Shown piece after piece: positions 35,012-43,068 of a DNA stretch of 64,000 bases. How positions within the stretch are numbered: the stretch's first letter is position 1; each line of letters starts with the position of its first letter. The translations under genes were made by a program, and so were the position numbers. The notes beneath the pieces are model-generated. The model saw only the letters and a list, made by a program, of their open reading frames with translations, made no database searches and was not told the DNA's origin. This stretch comes from WTFY01 sp965203725 (GTDB taxonomy: Bacteria > Pseudomonadota > Gammaproteobacteria > UBA4575): contig CBDBDH010000002.1 in the NCBI GenBank assembly GCA_965203725.1, positions 558,001-622,000 on the forward strand, read 5' to 3'.

Positions 35012-35223
35012 TTTTGGAAGTAACGGGAGAGTATAAAAATGAAAAAAGTAAGGTGGTTTTTGTCGGCAACTTCTGGGAATTTTTTGCAATCTCGATCGTC
35101 TTGCTGGTCCTGTCAGTCATCAGTTTAGGCATTTTCCTGCCTTACTATATTTACTGGTCAGGCAAATACTTTTTCAATAACCTCGAAATTAAAATGTACT
35201 TTATAAAGAGACTTGCTGGTTGA
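35008..35223 (+). CDS. Small two-helix membrane protein, YjgN/DUF898-like half unit
   Basis: 71 residues from TTG 35008 (a TTG at 35014 is also possible). After VTGEYKNEKSKVVFVGNF (N-terminus) come two hydrophobic helices split by LGIFLPYYIYW, and the chain ends KYFFNNLEIK. This spacing resembles one repeat of DUF898/YjgN-type membrane proteins. A good ribosome site plus ATG at 35039 lies in another frame and gives only 29 codons, so the TTG frame is preferred. The next gene starts on the base after its stop. Confidence 0.5.
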   Translation: MILEVTGEYKNEKSKVVFVGNFWEFFAISIVLLVLSVISLGIFLPYYIYWSGKYFFNNLEIKMYFIKRLAG

Positions 35224-35601
35224 ATGGCTAGATTCCTGACACTGCTTTTTGTTTTGCTTGCCGTATCCGGGTGCAGTACGCCTCTTACTGCAGTCATCGT
35301 TGATTTTTCCCCGTACAAGGCCGTTGTTGCATCCAATAAAGAACAGGACGATGAGCAGGGAACGATTTTCAAACAGGCTCAGGATGCCTGCAATCTAAGC
35401 GAGCCGGATTCAGTTCCGGCCCCGGTCAGTGTCTCCTGTGCCAGCAAGTCACCCCTGCCTGTCACGACGTACACTCCCCACTACGATGCGTATGGAAACA
35501 TGATCGGCTATCGAGGTTACACATCCAGGCACCCGTATTGCGACACGTATCATCACCTGTTTGTGTGCCGGGACAAGGCCGCACCCGGGCCGGATTCCTG
35601 A
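35224..35601 (+). CDS. Predicted lipoprotein, third gene of the AT-rich set
   Basis: 125 residues. The signal FLTLLFVLLAVSGCS has a clear lipobox with Cys17. The mature part has four or more further Cys (CNLSE, VSCASKS, YCDTY, VCRDK) and the segment TPHYDAYGNMIGYRGY. The family is unknown. ATG 35224 directly abuts the previous stop. The 3' half has GC content closer to the chromosome than the two small genes before it. Confidence 0.65.
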   Translation: MARFLTLLFVLLAVSGCSTPLTAVIVDFSPYKAVVASNKEQDDEQGTIFKQAQDACNLSEPDSVPAPVSVSCASKSPLPVTTYTPHYDAYGNMIGYRGYTSRHPYCDTYHHLFVCRDKAAPGPDS

Positions 35602-35813
35602 CGGCCAAACCTGCCTTTCTCCCACGTATCCTCGCGCCTCACGCAGGGGATCTGTGCAGGCACCGATGAAGGGCTCCCGATTCATCTGTAGCTTGTGCAA
35701 TCGTCCAGAGCCGATGATTTGCTATCATGCAGGTCGTTTCCGGGAGTTCGCCGGTTTCGAGTAAAGCCAGGTTCTTTCAAAGTATTGTTTTATAAAGATT
35801 TTATAATCCTTCA

Positions 35814-35984
35814 ATGCAGTATAAAACATACATGTGCGTCATATGCGGATGGGTCTACGACGAAGCCCAGGGGGCGCCGGATGAGGGCATCGCCCCGGGC
35901 ACGCGTTGGGAGGACATTCCGCTGAACTGGTGTTGCCCCGAATGCGGGGCGATGAAAGACGACTTTCAGATGATCGAGGTCTAG
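35814..35984 (+). CDS. rubA: Rubredoxin
   Basis: 56 residues. The iron site is MCVICGWVYDEAQG and WCCPECGAMKDDF, two CxxC pairs at residues ~8-11 and 41-44. Small electron carrier. It lies near thiD, a common linkage. A TATAAT box at 35802-35807 lies only seven bases from the ATG, so the transcript could be nearly leaderless unless another promoter is used. The 3' end overlaps the aldolase gene by four bases, tail-to-tail. Confidence 0.95.
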   Translation: MQYKTYMCVICGWVYDEAQGAPDEGIAPGTRWEDIPLNWCCPECGAMKDDFQMIEV

Positions 35985-36535
35985 CGCCCGATCTGTCTAG
36001 CCAGGTGCGAGATCTTGGCGGACTGCTCCAGCGAGCAGGTCCATTTGTAGGCCAGGTCCAGCGATTCGGCACAGGCGTAGACGCCGTGCCCGCAGGTCAC
36101 GGTAATGCAGTGTTCTCGCAGGGCACTTGCAACCACCTGCGGTGACTGCTCGGCGTATTGATCGAAGGGGATGCGATGCACGGGCACTCTCGGAAAATAC
36201 AGCTGTCCCTCGAAATCCTCGGGCACAAAATCCTTCCCATCCAGGGTGAGCGCGATGGTGTAGGGTCCGTGGCTGTGCAGCAGGGCGCGCGCCTCGGGGT
36301 TTTGCCGGTACACCTCGACATGCAGTGTTGCATCAAAAGAGGCCTTTTCACCCGCATTGCCCTGCATGCTGCAGGCCACCAGGTCCTCGGGCTGCAGGGT
36401 GTCTGCACAGGCACCCGAGGGGGTAATCCATACGGTATCGTCTTCACGGAACGAGGCATTGCCGCTGTGTGAGTCGTTGTAGCCGTACTGGCGAAGCCAG
36501 GAATAGTAGGCCACCAGTTTTTCTTTTGTGCACAT
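35981..36535 (-). CDS. Class II aldolase/adducin family protein
   Basis: 184 residues. The zinc-dependent aldolase fold shows YNDSHSGNASFRE and ITPSGACAD at the N-terminal phosphate site. Metal ligands are the HSHGPY pair and CGHGVYACAESLDLAYKW. The family includes L-fuculose-1-phosphate and 5-(methylthio)ribulose-1-phosphate aldolases. A PfkB kinase is divergently transcribed 118 bases away, so a sugar or nucleoside-salvage route is plausible but unproved. Confidence 0.85.
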   Translation of the reverse strand: MCTKEKLVAYYSWLRQYGYNDSHSGNASFREDDTVWITPSGACADTLQPEDLVACSMQGNAGEKASFDATLHVEVYRQNPEARALLHSHGPYTIALTLDGKDFVPEDFEGQLYFPRVPVHRIPFDQYAEQSPQVVASALREHCITVTCGHGVYACAESLDLAYKWTCSLEQSAKISHLARQIGR

Positions 36536-36652
36536 GGATTCGCAAGTGGATTTGTTTTATTGTCGGGACGCGTTATGCAATCAATGCCATGACAGGCCTC
36601 TCGAGACACATGAACGGCAGCCACTCTTGGAACCTGTAGAAGGACAGACTCG

Positions 36653-37585
36653 ATGTCAGCCCTGATCTGCGGCTCTCTCGCCTACGATACCATCATGGTA
36701 TTTCCGGGTCGATTCAAGGAGCACATCCTGCCGGAGAAAGTGCACATCCTGAATGTCTCCTTCATGGTGCCGCAGATCCGCCGCGAATTCGGAGGCTGCG
36801 CCGGCAATATCGCCTACAACCTGCGCCTGCTGGGTGCCGAGGGCCATATCATGGCCACCGCCGGGCAGGATTTTGAGCCCTACGCCGAATGGATCGAGCA
36901 ATGTGGCCTGAGCCAGCGCTACATCAAGAAAATCGACGACGAATTCACCGCGCAGGCCTTCGTCACCACCGACCTCGACGACAACCAGATCACCGCGTTC
37001 CATTCGGGAGCCATGAACAACTCGCATGAAAATACCGTGCCCCGCGATGCGGACATCGACGTTGCGATCATCTCGCCGGACGGCAAGGACGGCATGCTCC
37101 AGCATGCCAGTCAGTGCCATGAGGCCGGCATCCCGTTCATCTTCGATCCGGGTCAGGGCATGCCCATGTTCAACGGCGAGGAACTGCAGTCGTTCATCGA
37201 GCAAGCCACCTACATCTGCGTGAACGACTACGAGTCTGAATTACTGCAGGAGCGCACCGGCCTGGGGGTCAAGCAGATCGCCAAGCAGGTGGAGGCCATG
37301 ATCGTGACTTTCGGCAGCAAGGGTTCTGTCATCCACACGGAGGGCGCCAGCATCGAGGTCCCGGCCGTGTGGGCCGGTTCGGTGCAGGATCCCACCGGCT
37401 GCGGGGACGCCTACCGTGGCGGGCTGCTGTACGGGCTGATGAACGACCTGGACTGGGACGTCAGCGGGCGCATTGCCGCACTCATCAGCGCCATCAAGGT
37501 GGCGCACCCCGGCACCCAGAACCACAGCATCACCCGGGATGCGTTCAAGGAGCGTTTCGAGCAGGAGTTCGGGACCACGTTCTAG
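36653..37585 (+). CDS. PfkB family carbohydrate/adenosine kinase
   Basis: 310 residues. The ribokinase fold has GGCAGNIAYNLRLLG at the substrate lid and DPTGCGDAYRGGLLYG as the anion hole with the catalytic Asp. The DPTGCGDAYR form is typical of bacterial adenosine kinase-like members rather than ribokinase. Substrate is therefore probably a nucleoside, with the divergent aldolase perhaps acting on a downstream sugar phosphate. Confidence 0.88.
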   Translation: MSALICGSLAYDTIMVFPGRFKEHILPEKVHILNVSFMVPQIRREFGGCAGNIAYNLRLLGAEGHIMATAGQDFEPYAEWIEQCGLSQRYIKKIDDEFTAQAFVTTDLDDNQITAFHSGAMNNSHENTVPRDADIDVAIISPDGKDGMLQHASQCHEAGIPFIFDPGQGMPMFNGEELQSFIEQATYICVNDYESELLQERTGLGVKQIAKQVEAMIVTFGSKGSVIHTEGASIEVPAVWAGSVQDPTGCGDAYRGGLLYGLMNDLDWDVSGRIAALISAIKVAHPGTQNHSITRDAFKERFEQEFGTTF

Positions 37586-37594
37586 CCCGCGGGG

Positions 37595-38251
37595 CTATGA
37601 TTTCAGGCTGATCTGCTTCCAGCCGTGCTCGCTCGCATGGGCCGCGAGTTTCTCATCGGCATCGACCGCAACCGGGTGAGCGACACATTCAAGCAGCGGC
37701 AGGTCATTGTAGGAGTCGGTGTAGAAGTGGCTGTCCTGCAGGCTTGCAGCGCGGGACTCGGCCCATTGGCGCGCGCGCGTGACCTTGCCCGGCCCGAAAC
37801 ACGGAACGCCTTGCACCTCGCCAGTGAACTCCCCGTTCACCCGGGCCGCTTCGGTGGCGATCAGGTGCTCGATGCGCAGCAATTCGCAGATGGGCTCGAC
37901 GATGAAGCGGTTGGTCGAGGTGATGATCACCGGCTCGTCCCCGGCCTTGCGGTGGTCGCCGATGAGTTCACGGGCCCCGGCCTTGATCATGGGCCGGACC
38001 TGCGTCTCGATGAACCGGCTTCGCCACTGGCACAGCTCGGCGTAGGGATTTTCAGCCAGCGGCCTGAGCGCGAAGTCGAGGAATTCCAGGATGTCGAAGG
38101 TGCCGGCGAGGTATTCCCGGTAAAAGCGCTCGTTTTCCTTCTCGTACGTGTCACGGTCCACCTTGCCGGTGGCGGCGAGGTAGCGGCCCCACTCGTAGTC
38201 GCTGTCCCCGTCCAGCAGGGTTTCGTCGAGGTCAAAGAAAACGAGGGCCAT
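37595..38251 (-). CDS. HAD-superfamily hydrolase, subfamily IB (SerB-like)
   Basis: 218 residues from ATG 38251 (MALVFFDLDETLL). The nucleophile motif DLDETLLDGDSD, motif II VIITSTNRF, the motif III lysine (GPGKVTRA) and the motif IV YTDSYNDLPLL are all intact, so it should be an active phosphatase. Similar proteins are often annotated phosphoserine phosphatase-like. An upstream in-frame start at 38281 is less likely. It converges on the PfkB kinase gene. Confidence 0.88.
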   Translation of the reverse strand: MALVFFDLDETLLDGDSDYEWGRYLAATGKVDRDTYEKENERFYREYLAGTFDILEFLDFALRPLAENPYAELCQWRSRFIETQVRPMIKAGARELIGDHRKAGDEPVIITSTNRFIVEPICELLRIEHLIATEAARVNGEFTGEVQGVPCFGPGKVTRARQWAESRAASLQDSHFYTDSYNDLPLLECVAHPVAVDADEKLAAHASEHGWKQISLKS

Positions 38252-38280
38252 GGCAGGGTTCACACAATGGTGAAGGGGCA

Positions 38281-38475
38281 TTAAAACGCCAATAGCTTAC
38301 AGGACAAGTAATTGATTTTCAGTATCTTCGAGATCTTGTAGATGTTTTGAATCCTTTGGGTAAATCGCTTGGTGTACGCTTCTGATGGATGCTCCTTGCA
38401 GAAGCGGTCCAGTTTGCCTTTCTTGCGAGCCTCTTCAAGGTTGAGGTACTTACCTGTAGCCGTATTTAGCCAATC
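38281..38475 (-). pseudogene. Open 64-codon tail after an in-frame amber codon
   Basis: Directly after the TAG at 38476-38478 the same frame stays open for 64 codons to a TAA at 38281-38283. The peptide (start DWLNTATGKYLNLEEARKKG, later CKEHPSEAYTKRF) looks like real helical protein. It could be the original C-terminus of the lipoprotein ORF, cut off by a nonsense mutation, a readthrough extension, or a separate fragment. The DNA is AT-rich. Confidence 0.4.
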
Positions 38476-38910
38476 CTAAAACATCGATCCAAAGTAGTGG
38501 CGATGGCAGGAGAAAGTCTTTTCATTCGTAGTCCTTTCCTCCAGTTTGAAATCATAGTAACGAGCAGTCCCTCTATCATCTAAGATAATGGAATATCGGT
38601 ATGTTCCCTTCTGCTCGAACTTCTCCTTGTCATAACCATGATTCCAGTCCCACCTGCGGTTCAGACCCTGGATTCCGAATCTGGTAACGATAGGCTCTTC
38701 ATGACCTTTGAGCACGATCAGACCGACCCCACTCCCGAGTTCGTCATCAAACAAGGCAGAAGGCTCGTAGAGTGTCAGAGTCATGCTTTCACAGTGCCAG
38801 AGTTTCTCCCAAACCCCAGGCGGTAGAGGTACAGTCGGGGTGCAGCTGGTGGCAAAGGTCGCTACCAATATCAATATTTTCGAGCAGTCGGCTTTCTGGC
38901 AAAAGTTCAT
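38476..38910 (-). CDS. Predicted lipoprotein (hypothetical) in an AT-rich islet
   Basis: 144 residues from ATG 38910 (MNFCQKADCSKIL), with GGAA upstream. The hydrophobic run ILILVATFATSC ends in a possible lipobox. The mature part has LTLYEPSALFDDELGSGVGLIVLKG and GTYRYSIILDDRGTARYYDFKLEER, which suggests a beta-rich domain. No family recognised. The frame is open upstream to 38979. It ends in TAG and the frame then continues open. Confidence 0.5.
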   Translation of the reverse strand: MNFCQKADCSKILILVATFATSCTPTVPLPPGVWEKLWHCESMTLTLYEPSALFDDELGSGVGLIVLKGHEEPIVTRFGIQGLNRRWDWNHGYDKEKFEQKGTYRYSIILDDRGTARYYDFKLEERTTNEKTFSCHRHYFGSMF

Positions 38911-39010
38911 TTTGTGTTCCAGTATTGTGGTGCCTCGACTCCATATCCATGCACAGAATGCATCCTTCCATGTGTACATAAGTCAACTATATAATCACGT
39001 TCCTTATCTA

Positions 39011-39613
39011 TTACGACGACTGTTTCTTCCATCGTCGTAATTCCGATACATTGATCTGCGGGTTATCAAGGAATTGTCGGTCTTTGCTAGCGTGCTGGAA
39101 ATGCTCCCTACCCATTCTCTTTTTTTCAGGGCGAGTTTGCTGCCTAATACCTGGAAATATTTCATGTAATTTTGGTAAAAATTTCTCACGGTCTTTTGGT
39201 GCTATTTTTTCTTCATAAACTGCCAAGTACCAAGGCTGGAATACTACGCATTCAAATAGCTTTGTTTGCTCAAGTCGCAGCAGGTCCTCCACTACCATAA
39301 ATAGTAGGTGATCATTCTTGTCGTCAGAAAATCCATCAAGGGTAGCGTCAGGGTCTCTGTCCGCATGTTTGAAAAAATTCCTGTATGGGCCATTAATGTA
39401 GTGATATTTTAGTGACTTACCATTAGGAATATTTTTCCGCGTTTGCTCTGAAAAGCTTTCTATACCCTTATTTATACATAGCACATCCACAATTTCCCAT
39501 GCATTAGCTGCAAGGGTATGAACAGACACAGGATCTCGTTCATCAAAAAACAGTCGAATTGCAACGGCGAGTTGGCGGCGCGCCACATCTAGTTTTGTTA
39601 ACGCAGTTGACAT
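39011..39613 (-). CDS. Hypothetical protein with HEPN-like Rx4H motif
   Basis: 200 residues, mostly helical. The N-terminus (DVARRQLAVAIRLFFDERDP, then VHTLAANAWEIV) resembles the first two helices of HEPN domains. Arg78-NFFK-His83 gives the R-N-x3-H active-site pattern of HEPN ribonucleases. The C-terminal ~60 residues are basic. No partner antitoxin is evident: neighbours are the lipoprotein islet and hemJ. The gene is clearly more AT-rich than the chromosome, suggesting transfer. The HEPN link is an inference from the motif. Confidence 0.6.
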   Translation of the reverse strand: MSTALTKLDVARRQLAVAIRLFFDERDPVSVHTLAANAWEIVDVLCINKGIESFSEQTRKNIPNGKSLKYHYINGPYRNFFKHADRDPDATLDGFSDDKNDHLLFMVVEDLLRLEQTKLFECVVFQPWYLAVYEEKIAPKDREKFLPKLHEIFPGIRQQTRPEKKRMGREHFQHASKDRQFLDNPQINVSELRRWKKQSS

Positions 39614-39713
39614 AAGTTTGTACCTAACAAGACATAAAGCCTGTCACCACACATTTTGTTTAGCTTGATACAGTATGGCGTTCTAAGCCCTTGTACACGA
39701 GAACAGGTGATGT

Positions 39714-40133
39714 TCAGAAGGGTTTGACGACGACCAGTACGACGATGGCCACCAGGGCCACCACGGGCGCCTCGTTGAACCAGCGGTACCATACGTGCGA
39801 GCGGGTGTTCCGGTCTTCCCGGAATGCCTTCAGGATCACGCCGCACCAGACGTGGTAGAAGACCAGCAAGCCGACCAGCACGAGCTTGAGGGCCATCCAG
39901 CCGGTGTGCAGGAAGCCCGGTACGTAATGGAGGATGGCGATGCCGGACAGCAGCGCCAGTACCACACTCGGTGTCATGATGCCCCGGAAAAGTTTCCGCT
40001 CCATGACCTTGAAGCGCTCCAAGCTGGCCGCATCGCTCGACATCGCGTGGTATACGAACAGGCGCGGCAGGTAGAACAGCCCCGCGAACCAGGTGATGAC
40101 GAACACGATGTGAAAGGCCTTGATCCAGAGCAT
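39714..40133 (-). CDS. hemJ: Protoporphyrinogen IX oxidase HemJ
   Basis: 139 residues with four hydrophobic segments. The N-terminal LWIKAFHIVFVITWFAGLFYLPRLFVYH holds the conserved His of the UPF0093/HemJ family. It oxidises protoporphyrinogen IX in heme synthesis. It lies near argC, bactofilin and erpA, as in many relatives, with the ClC gene between it and argC. Confidence 0.93.
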   Translation of the reverse strand: MLWIKAFHIVFVITWFAGLFYLPRLFVYHAMSSDAASLERFKVMERKLFRGIMTPSVVLALLSGIAILHYVPGFLHTGWMALKLVLVGLLVFYHVWCGVILKAFREDRNTRSHVWYRWFNEAPVVALVAIVVLVVVKPF

Positions 40134-40157
40134 GTCGGTTGACTCCTGCCGTGGTTG

Positions 40158-41909
40158 CTAGGTGAAGTAGGAGCTCTTCAGGCTGGCGAAGGTGAGCACG
40201 CCGTAGATCTTGGCCTCCCCGCCGATGGCGTCGGCGCGAATGCACAGCGCTTCGACGTTTTCCTTCAGGAGCTGTTCGCGCGCGGAGCTGACCGTGGCCT
40301 GCAGATCGGTATACCCCGCACGCAGGCGCCGGGCAGGAATTTCCATGAGGTCGATCCCGGCCTCGCCGAGCGCCTCGTTCTCCATCAGGAAGTGGGTCAG
40401 GTCCTTCGCCGCCAGCACCGACACCCCGGAGTCTTCCTCAATCACGATCCACTCCGTCCCGCCCTTGACCAGCTCCCTGGCCTGCGAAGGCGTGACCGCC
40501 CGGTGGCTGTTCTTGATGTTGCGGTTCATGATGTTGACCACGCCGACCCGCCCGAAGGCCTGTCCCAGGGGGTTGTGGCGGTAGTCCATGCCGCGCTCTC
40601 GCATCAGCGTGCGGTAGATCGAGTGCTGGCCGAACAGCACGCTGGCCGTCAGCCCCGCGGTGACGATGGCGAGCATGCCGGGCAGGATCACGTTCGAGTT
40701 GCGGGTCAGCTCGAAGACCGCGGTCAGTGCCGCGAGCGGCGCCTGCAGGACCGCGCCCATCATCGCGCCCATGCCGATCAGGGCATACAGGCCTGGGGAG
40801 GAGGAGGGCCCGGGGATCGCCCATTGCCCGACAATGCCCATCATGCCGCCCAGGCATGCGCCGATGATGAAGGTCGGGCCGATCAGCCCGGCCGGCAGCC
40901 CGAGGCCCACGCTGCAGGCGGTGGCCACCACCTTGGCGGCGAAAATCATGAGCAGCAGGACCAGCCCGATCTCGCTGTGCAGGATGCTGTTGGCCGTGTC
41001 ATAGCCGAGCCCCATGACTTGCGGGACGAACACGGCCAGCACGCCCGTGATGGCGCCTGCGATCAGGAACCGCTTCCAGAGCGGCAATTCGCGCCCGGCG
41101 CGTACCGTGAACCGGGTCAGGAAAATGAACAGGAATGCGGCGAACCCGGTGACCACCCCGAGCAGGACGATGTAGGGAAGCTCGAGCAGGGTGATGAACT
41201 CGAAGTTGGGCACGGAAAAAACGGCTTCCGCCCCGAACACGGCCCGGGAGATGGCCGTGGCACTGACCGCCGCCAGGATGACCGGCAAGAACCCGGCCAG
41301 CGTGTACTCCATCATCACCACTTCCAGGGCGAAGATCACACCGGCCAGCGGGGTATTGAACGAGGCGCTGATGCCGGCGGCGGCCCCGCAGGCGATCAGG
41401 GTGCGGATGGCATTGTCGGGGAGCGCCAGGCGCTGCCCCAGCAGGCTGCCGGTCGCCGCCCCCAGGTGGATGGAAGGGCCCTCACGCCCGAGGGACTGTC
41501 CCGAAATGATGGCGAGCGCCGCCCCCGCGTACTGCAGGACCAGGCCCCGCAGACCCAGGTATCCCCGGTTGTAGGCCAGCCGTTCCATGACGTGCACCAC
41601 GCCGACGCTCGGCTGGCCTTTCGCCCAGAGCCGGAATACCAGCGCAATCAGGAGGGCTCCGGCGACGGGCAGTGCGATGCGAAGGCCGATCGGCAGCCCC
41701 TCGAAATTTCCGGGCGCACCGTTGGGCAGGAAAAGCAGCTGGGCATTCTCGATCAGGAGGCGAAAGGATACGATGACGAGGCCCGTGGCCAGCCCGGCCA
41801 GCACGCTCAACACCGCGAGCTGGGCGAGCGCATCGGGTCTTGAGGTGCGCAAGCGCAGGTTCTCGAGCGCGGTATGGAGGAGACTCCTGAAGCGCGGGGG
41901 CTTTTTCAT
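40158..41909 (-). CDS. ClC family chloride channel/antiporter with C-terminal CBS pair
   Basis: 583 residues from ATG 41909 (MKKPPRFRS). An ATG at 41933 would add eight. The membrane part spans about residues 35-440. The gating-glutamate motif is intact (GREGPSIHLG), but the first selectivity motif GSGIP reads KGQPSVG and the later one reads GLGLPAGLIGP. So the central Ser of classic Cl- channels is not conserved. Residues ~460-583 hold two CBS-like repeats. Ion preference is uncertain. Confidence 0.9.
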   Translation of the reverse strand: MKKPPRFRSLLHTALENLRLRTSRPDALAQLAVLSVLAGLATGLVIVSFRLLIENAQLLFLPNGAPGNFEGLPIGLRIALPVAGALLIALVFRLWAKGQPSVGVVHVMERLAYNRGYLGLRGLVLQYAGAALAIISGQSLGREGPSIHLGAATGSLLGQRLALPDNAIRTLIACGAAAGISASFNTPLAGVIFALEVVMMEYTLAGFLPVILAAVSATAISRAVFGAEAVFSVPNFEFITLLELPYIVLLGVVTGFAAFLFIFLTRFTVRAGRELPLWKRFLIAGAITGVLAVFVPQVMGLGYDTANSILHSEIGLVLLLMIFAAKVVATACSVGLGLPAGLIGPTFIIGACLGGMMGIVGQWAIPGPSSSPGLYALIGMGAMMGAVLQAPLAALTAVFELTRNSNVILPGMLAIVTAGLTASVLFGQHSIYRTLMRERGMDYRHNPLGQAFGRVGVVNIMNRNIKNSHRAVTPSQARELVKGGTEWIVIEEDSGVSVLAAKDLTHFLMENEALGEAGIDLMEIPARRLRAGYTDLQATVSSAREQLLKENVEALCIRADAIGGEAKIYGVLTFASLKSSYFT

Positions 41910-42009
41910 AGCGGGGATTATGCCAGAGGTCATCCGGGTGCAGGGTCCGGCTTTTGGCTGCCTGTACTAATCTTGTATGATGCACGGACTCCAATACGGA
42001 CCAGCCAAA

Positions 42010-43038
42010 ATGATTTCTGTCGGAATTGTCGGAGCAACCGGATACACCGGTGCGGAACTGCTGCGCCTGCTGGCGGCCCACCCCGGGGCCTGCGTGCAGG
42101 CCGTGACCTCGCGCACCGAGGCGGGCCAGGCACTGGCCGGACTCTACCCCCACCTGTCCTGTCTGGGCGACCTGGAGTTCGTGGCGCCGGATTCGTCCGA
42201 GCTCAAACAGTGCGAGTGCGTTTTCTTTGCCGCGCCCAACGGCACCGCCATGCACAGGGTGGAGGAACTCCTTGAGGCCGGCGTCAAGGTCATCGACCTG
42301 GCCGCGGATTTCCGGCTCAGGGATGCGGCGGTCTGGAAACACTGGTACAAGCAGGAGCACGCCTGTCCGCAGTGGCTGGCATCGGCCGTCTACGGGCTTC
42401 CCGAGGTGCATCGCGAGAAAATCCGCGAAGCCCGCCTGGTCGCCAACCCGGGCTGCTATCCGACGGCCGTGATCCTGGCCGTGCTGCCACTGCTCGAGCA
42501 GGGCCTGTGCGACGGCCCCCTGATCGCGGATGCCAAGTCAGGCGTCAGCGGTGCCGGGCGGGGCGCGCGCGTGCCCGCACTGTTCAGCGAAGCCGGCGAG
42601 AATTTCAAGGCCTACAACGTGCGCGCCCACCGCCACTGGCCGGAGATCACGCAGGAGCTGCAGGGCTTCAGCGAGGCCCCGGTCAGCCTGACGTTCACCC
42701 CGCATCTCGTGCCCATGGTGCGAGGCATATTTGCAACGGTCTACGCATCGGGAGTGGACCGCTCTGCCGATCTTGACGCCCTCTACCGGCAGCGGTTTTC
42801 CGGGGAGCCGTTCGTCGAGGTCCTGCACGGCGATGCGCTGCCGGAGACCAAGCACGTGCGCGGCTCCAACTCCTGCCGGATCTGCGTACAGCGGCCCAAC
42901 GACGCCGAGATGGTCGTCGTGCTGTCCGTGATCGACAACCTGGTCAAGGGCGCTGCAGGGCAGGCGGTGCAGAACATGAATCTCATGTTCGGCCTGGATG
43001 AAACCTCCGGGCTGATGCAGGCGGGTCTTTTCCCGTAG
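42010..43038 (+). CDS. argC: N-acetyl-gamma-glutamyl-phosphate reductase
   Basis: 342 residues. The third step of arginine synthesis, NADPH-dependent. VGIVGATGYTGAELLRLL binds the cofactor and the catalytic Cys is in VANPGCYPTAVILA. ATG 42010 (MISVGIVG) is chosen. The frame is open to 41977, but that adds unconserved residues. It is divergent from the ClC gene and begins the run to erpA. Confidence 0.97.
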   Translation: MISVGIVGATGYTGAELLRLLAAHPGACVQAVTSRTEAGQALAGLYPHLSCLGDLEFVAPDSSELKQCECVFFAAPNGTAMHRVEELLEAGVKVIDLAADFRLRDAAVWKHWYKQEHACPQWLASAVYGLPEVHREKIREARLVANPGCYPTAVILAVLPLLEQGLCDGPLIADAKSGVSGAGRGARVPALFSEAGENFKAYNVRAHRHWPEITQELQGFSEAPVSLTFTPHLVPMVRGIFATVYASGVDRSADLDALYRQRFSGEPFVEVLHGDALPETKHVRGSNSCRICVQRPNDAEMVVVLSVIDNLVKGAAGQAVQNMNLMFGLDETSGLMQAGLFP

Positions 43039-43068
43039 GCCGGCGCCGGGCTCCGGTCTTTCAGAACG

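Noticed and set aside
40155..41843. Long plus-strand open frame antisense to the ClC gene (562 codons)
   Set aside because: It is Gly/Gln/Asp/His/Arg-rich without domain signals and lies opposite a clear ClC gene. It reflects high GC content.
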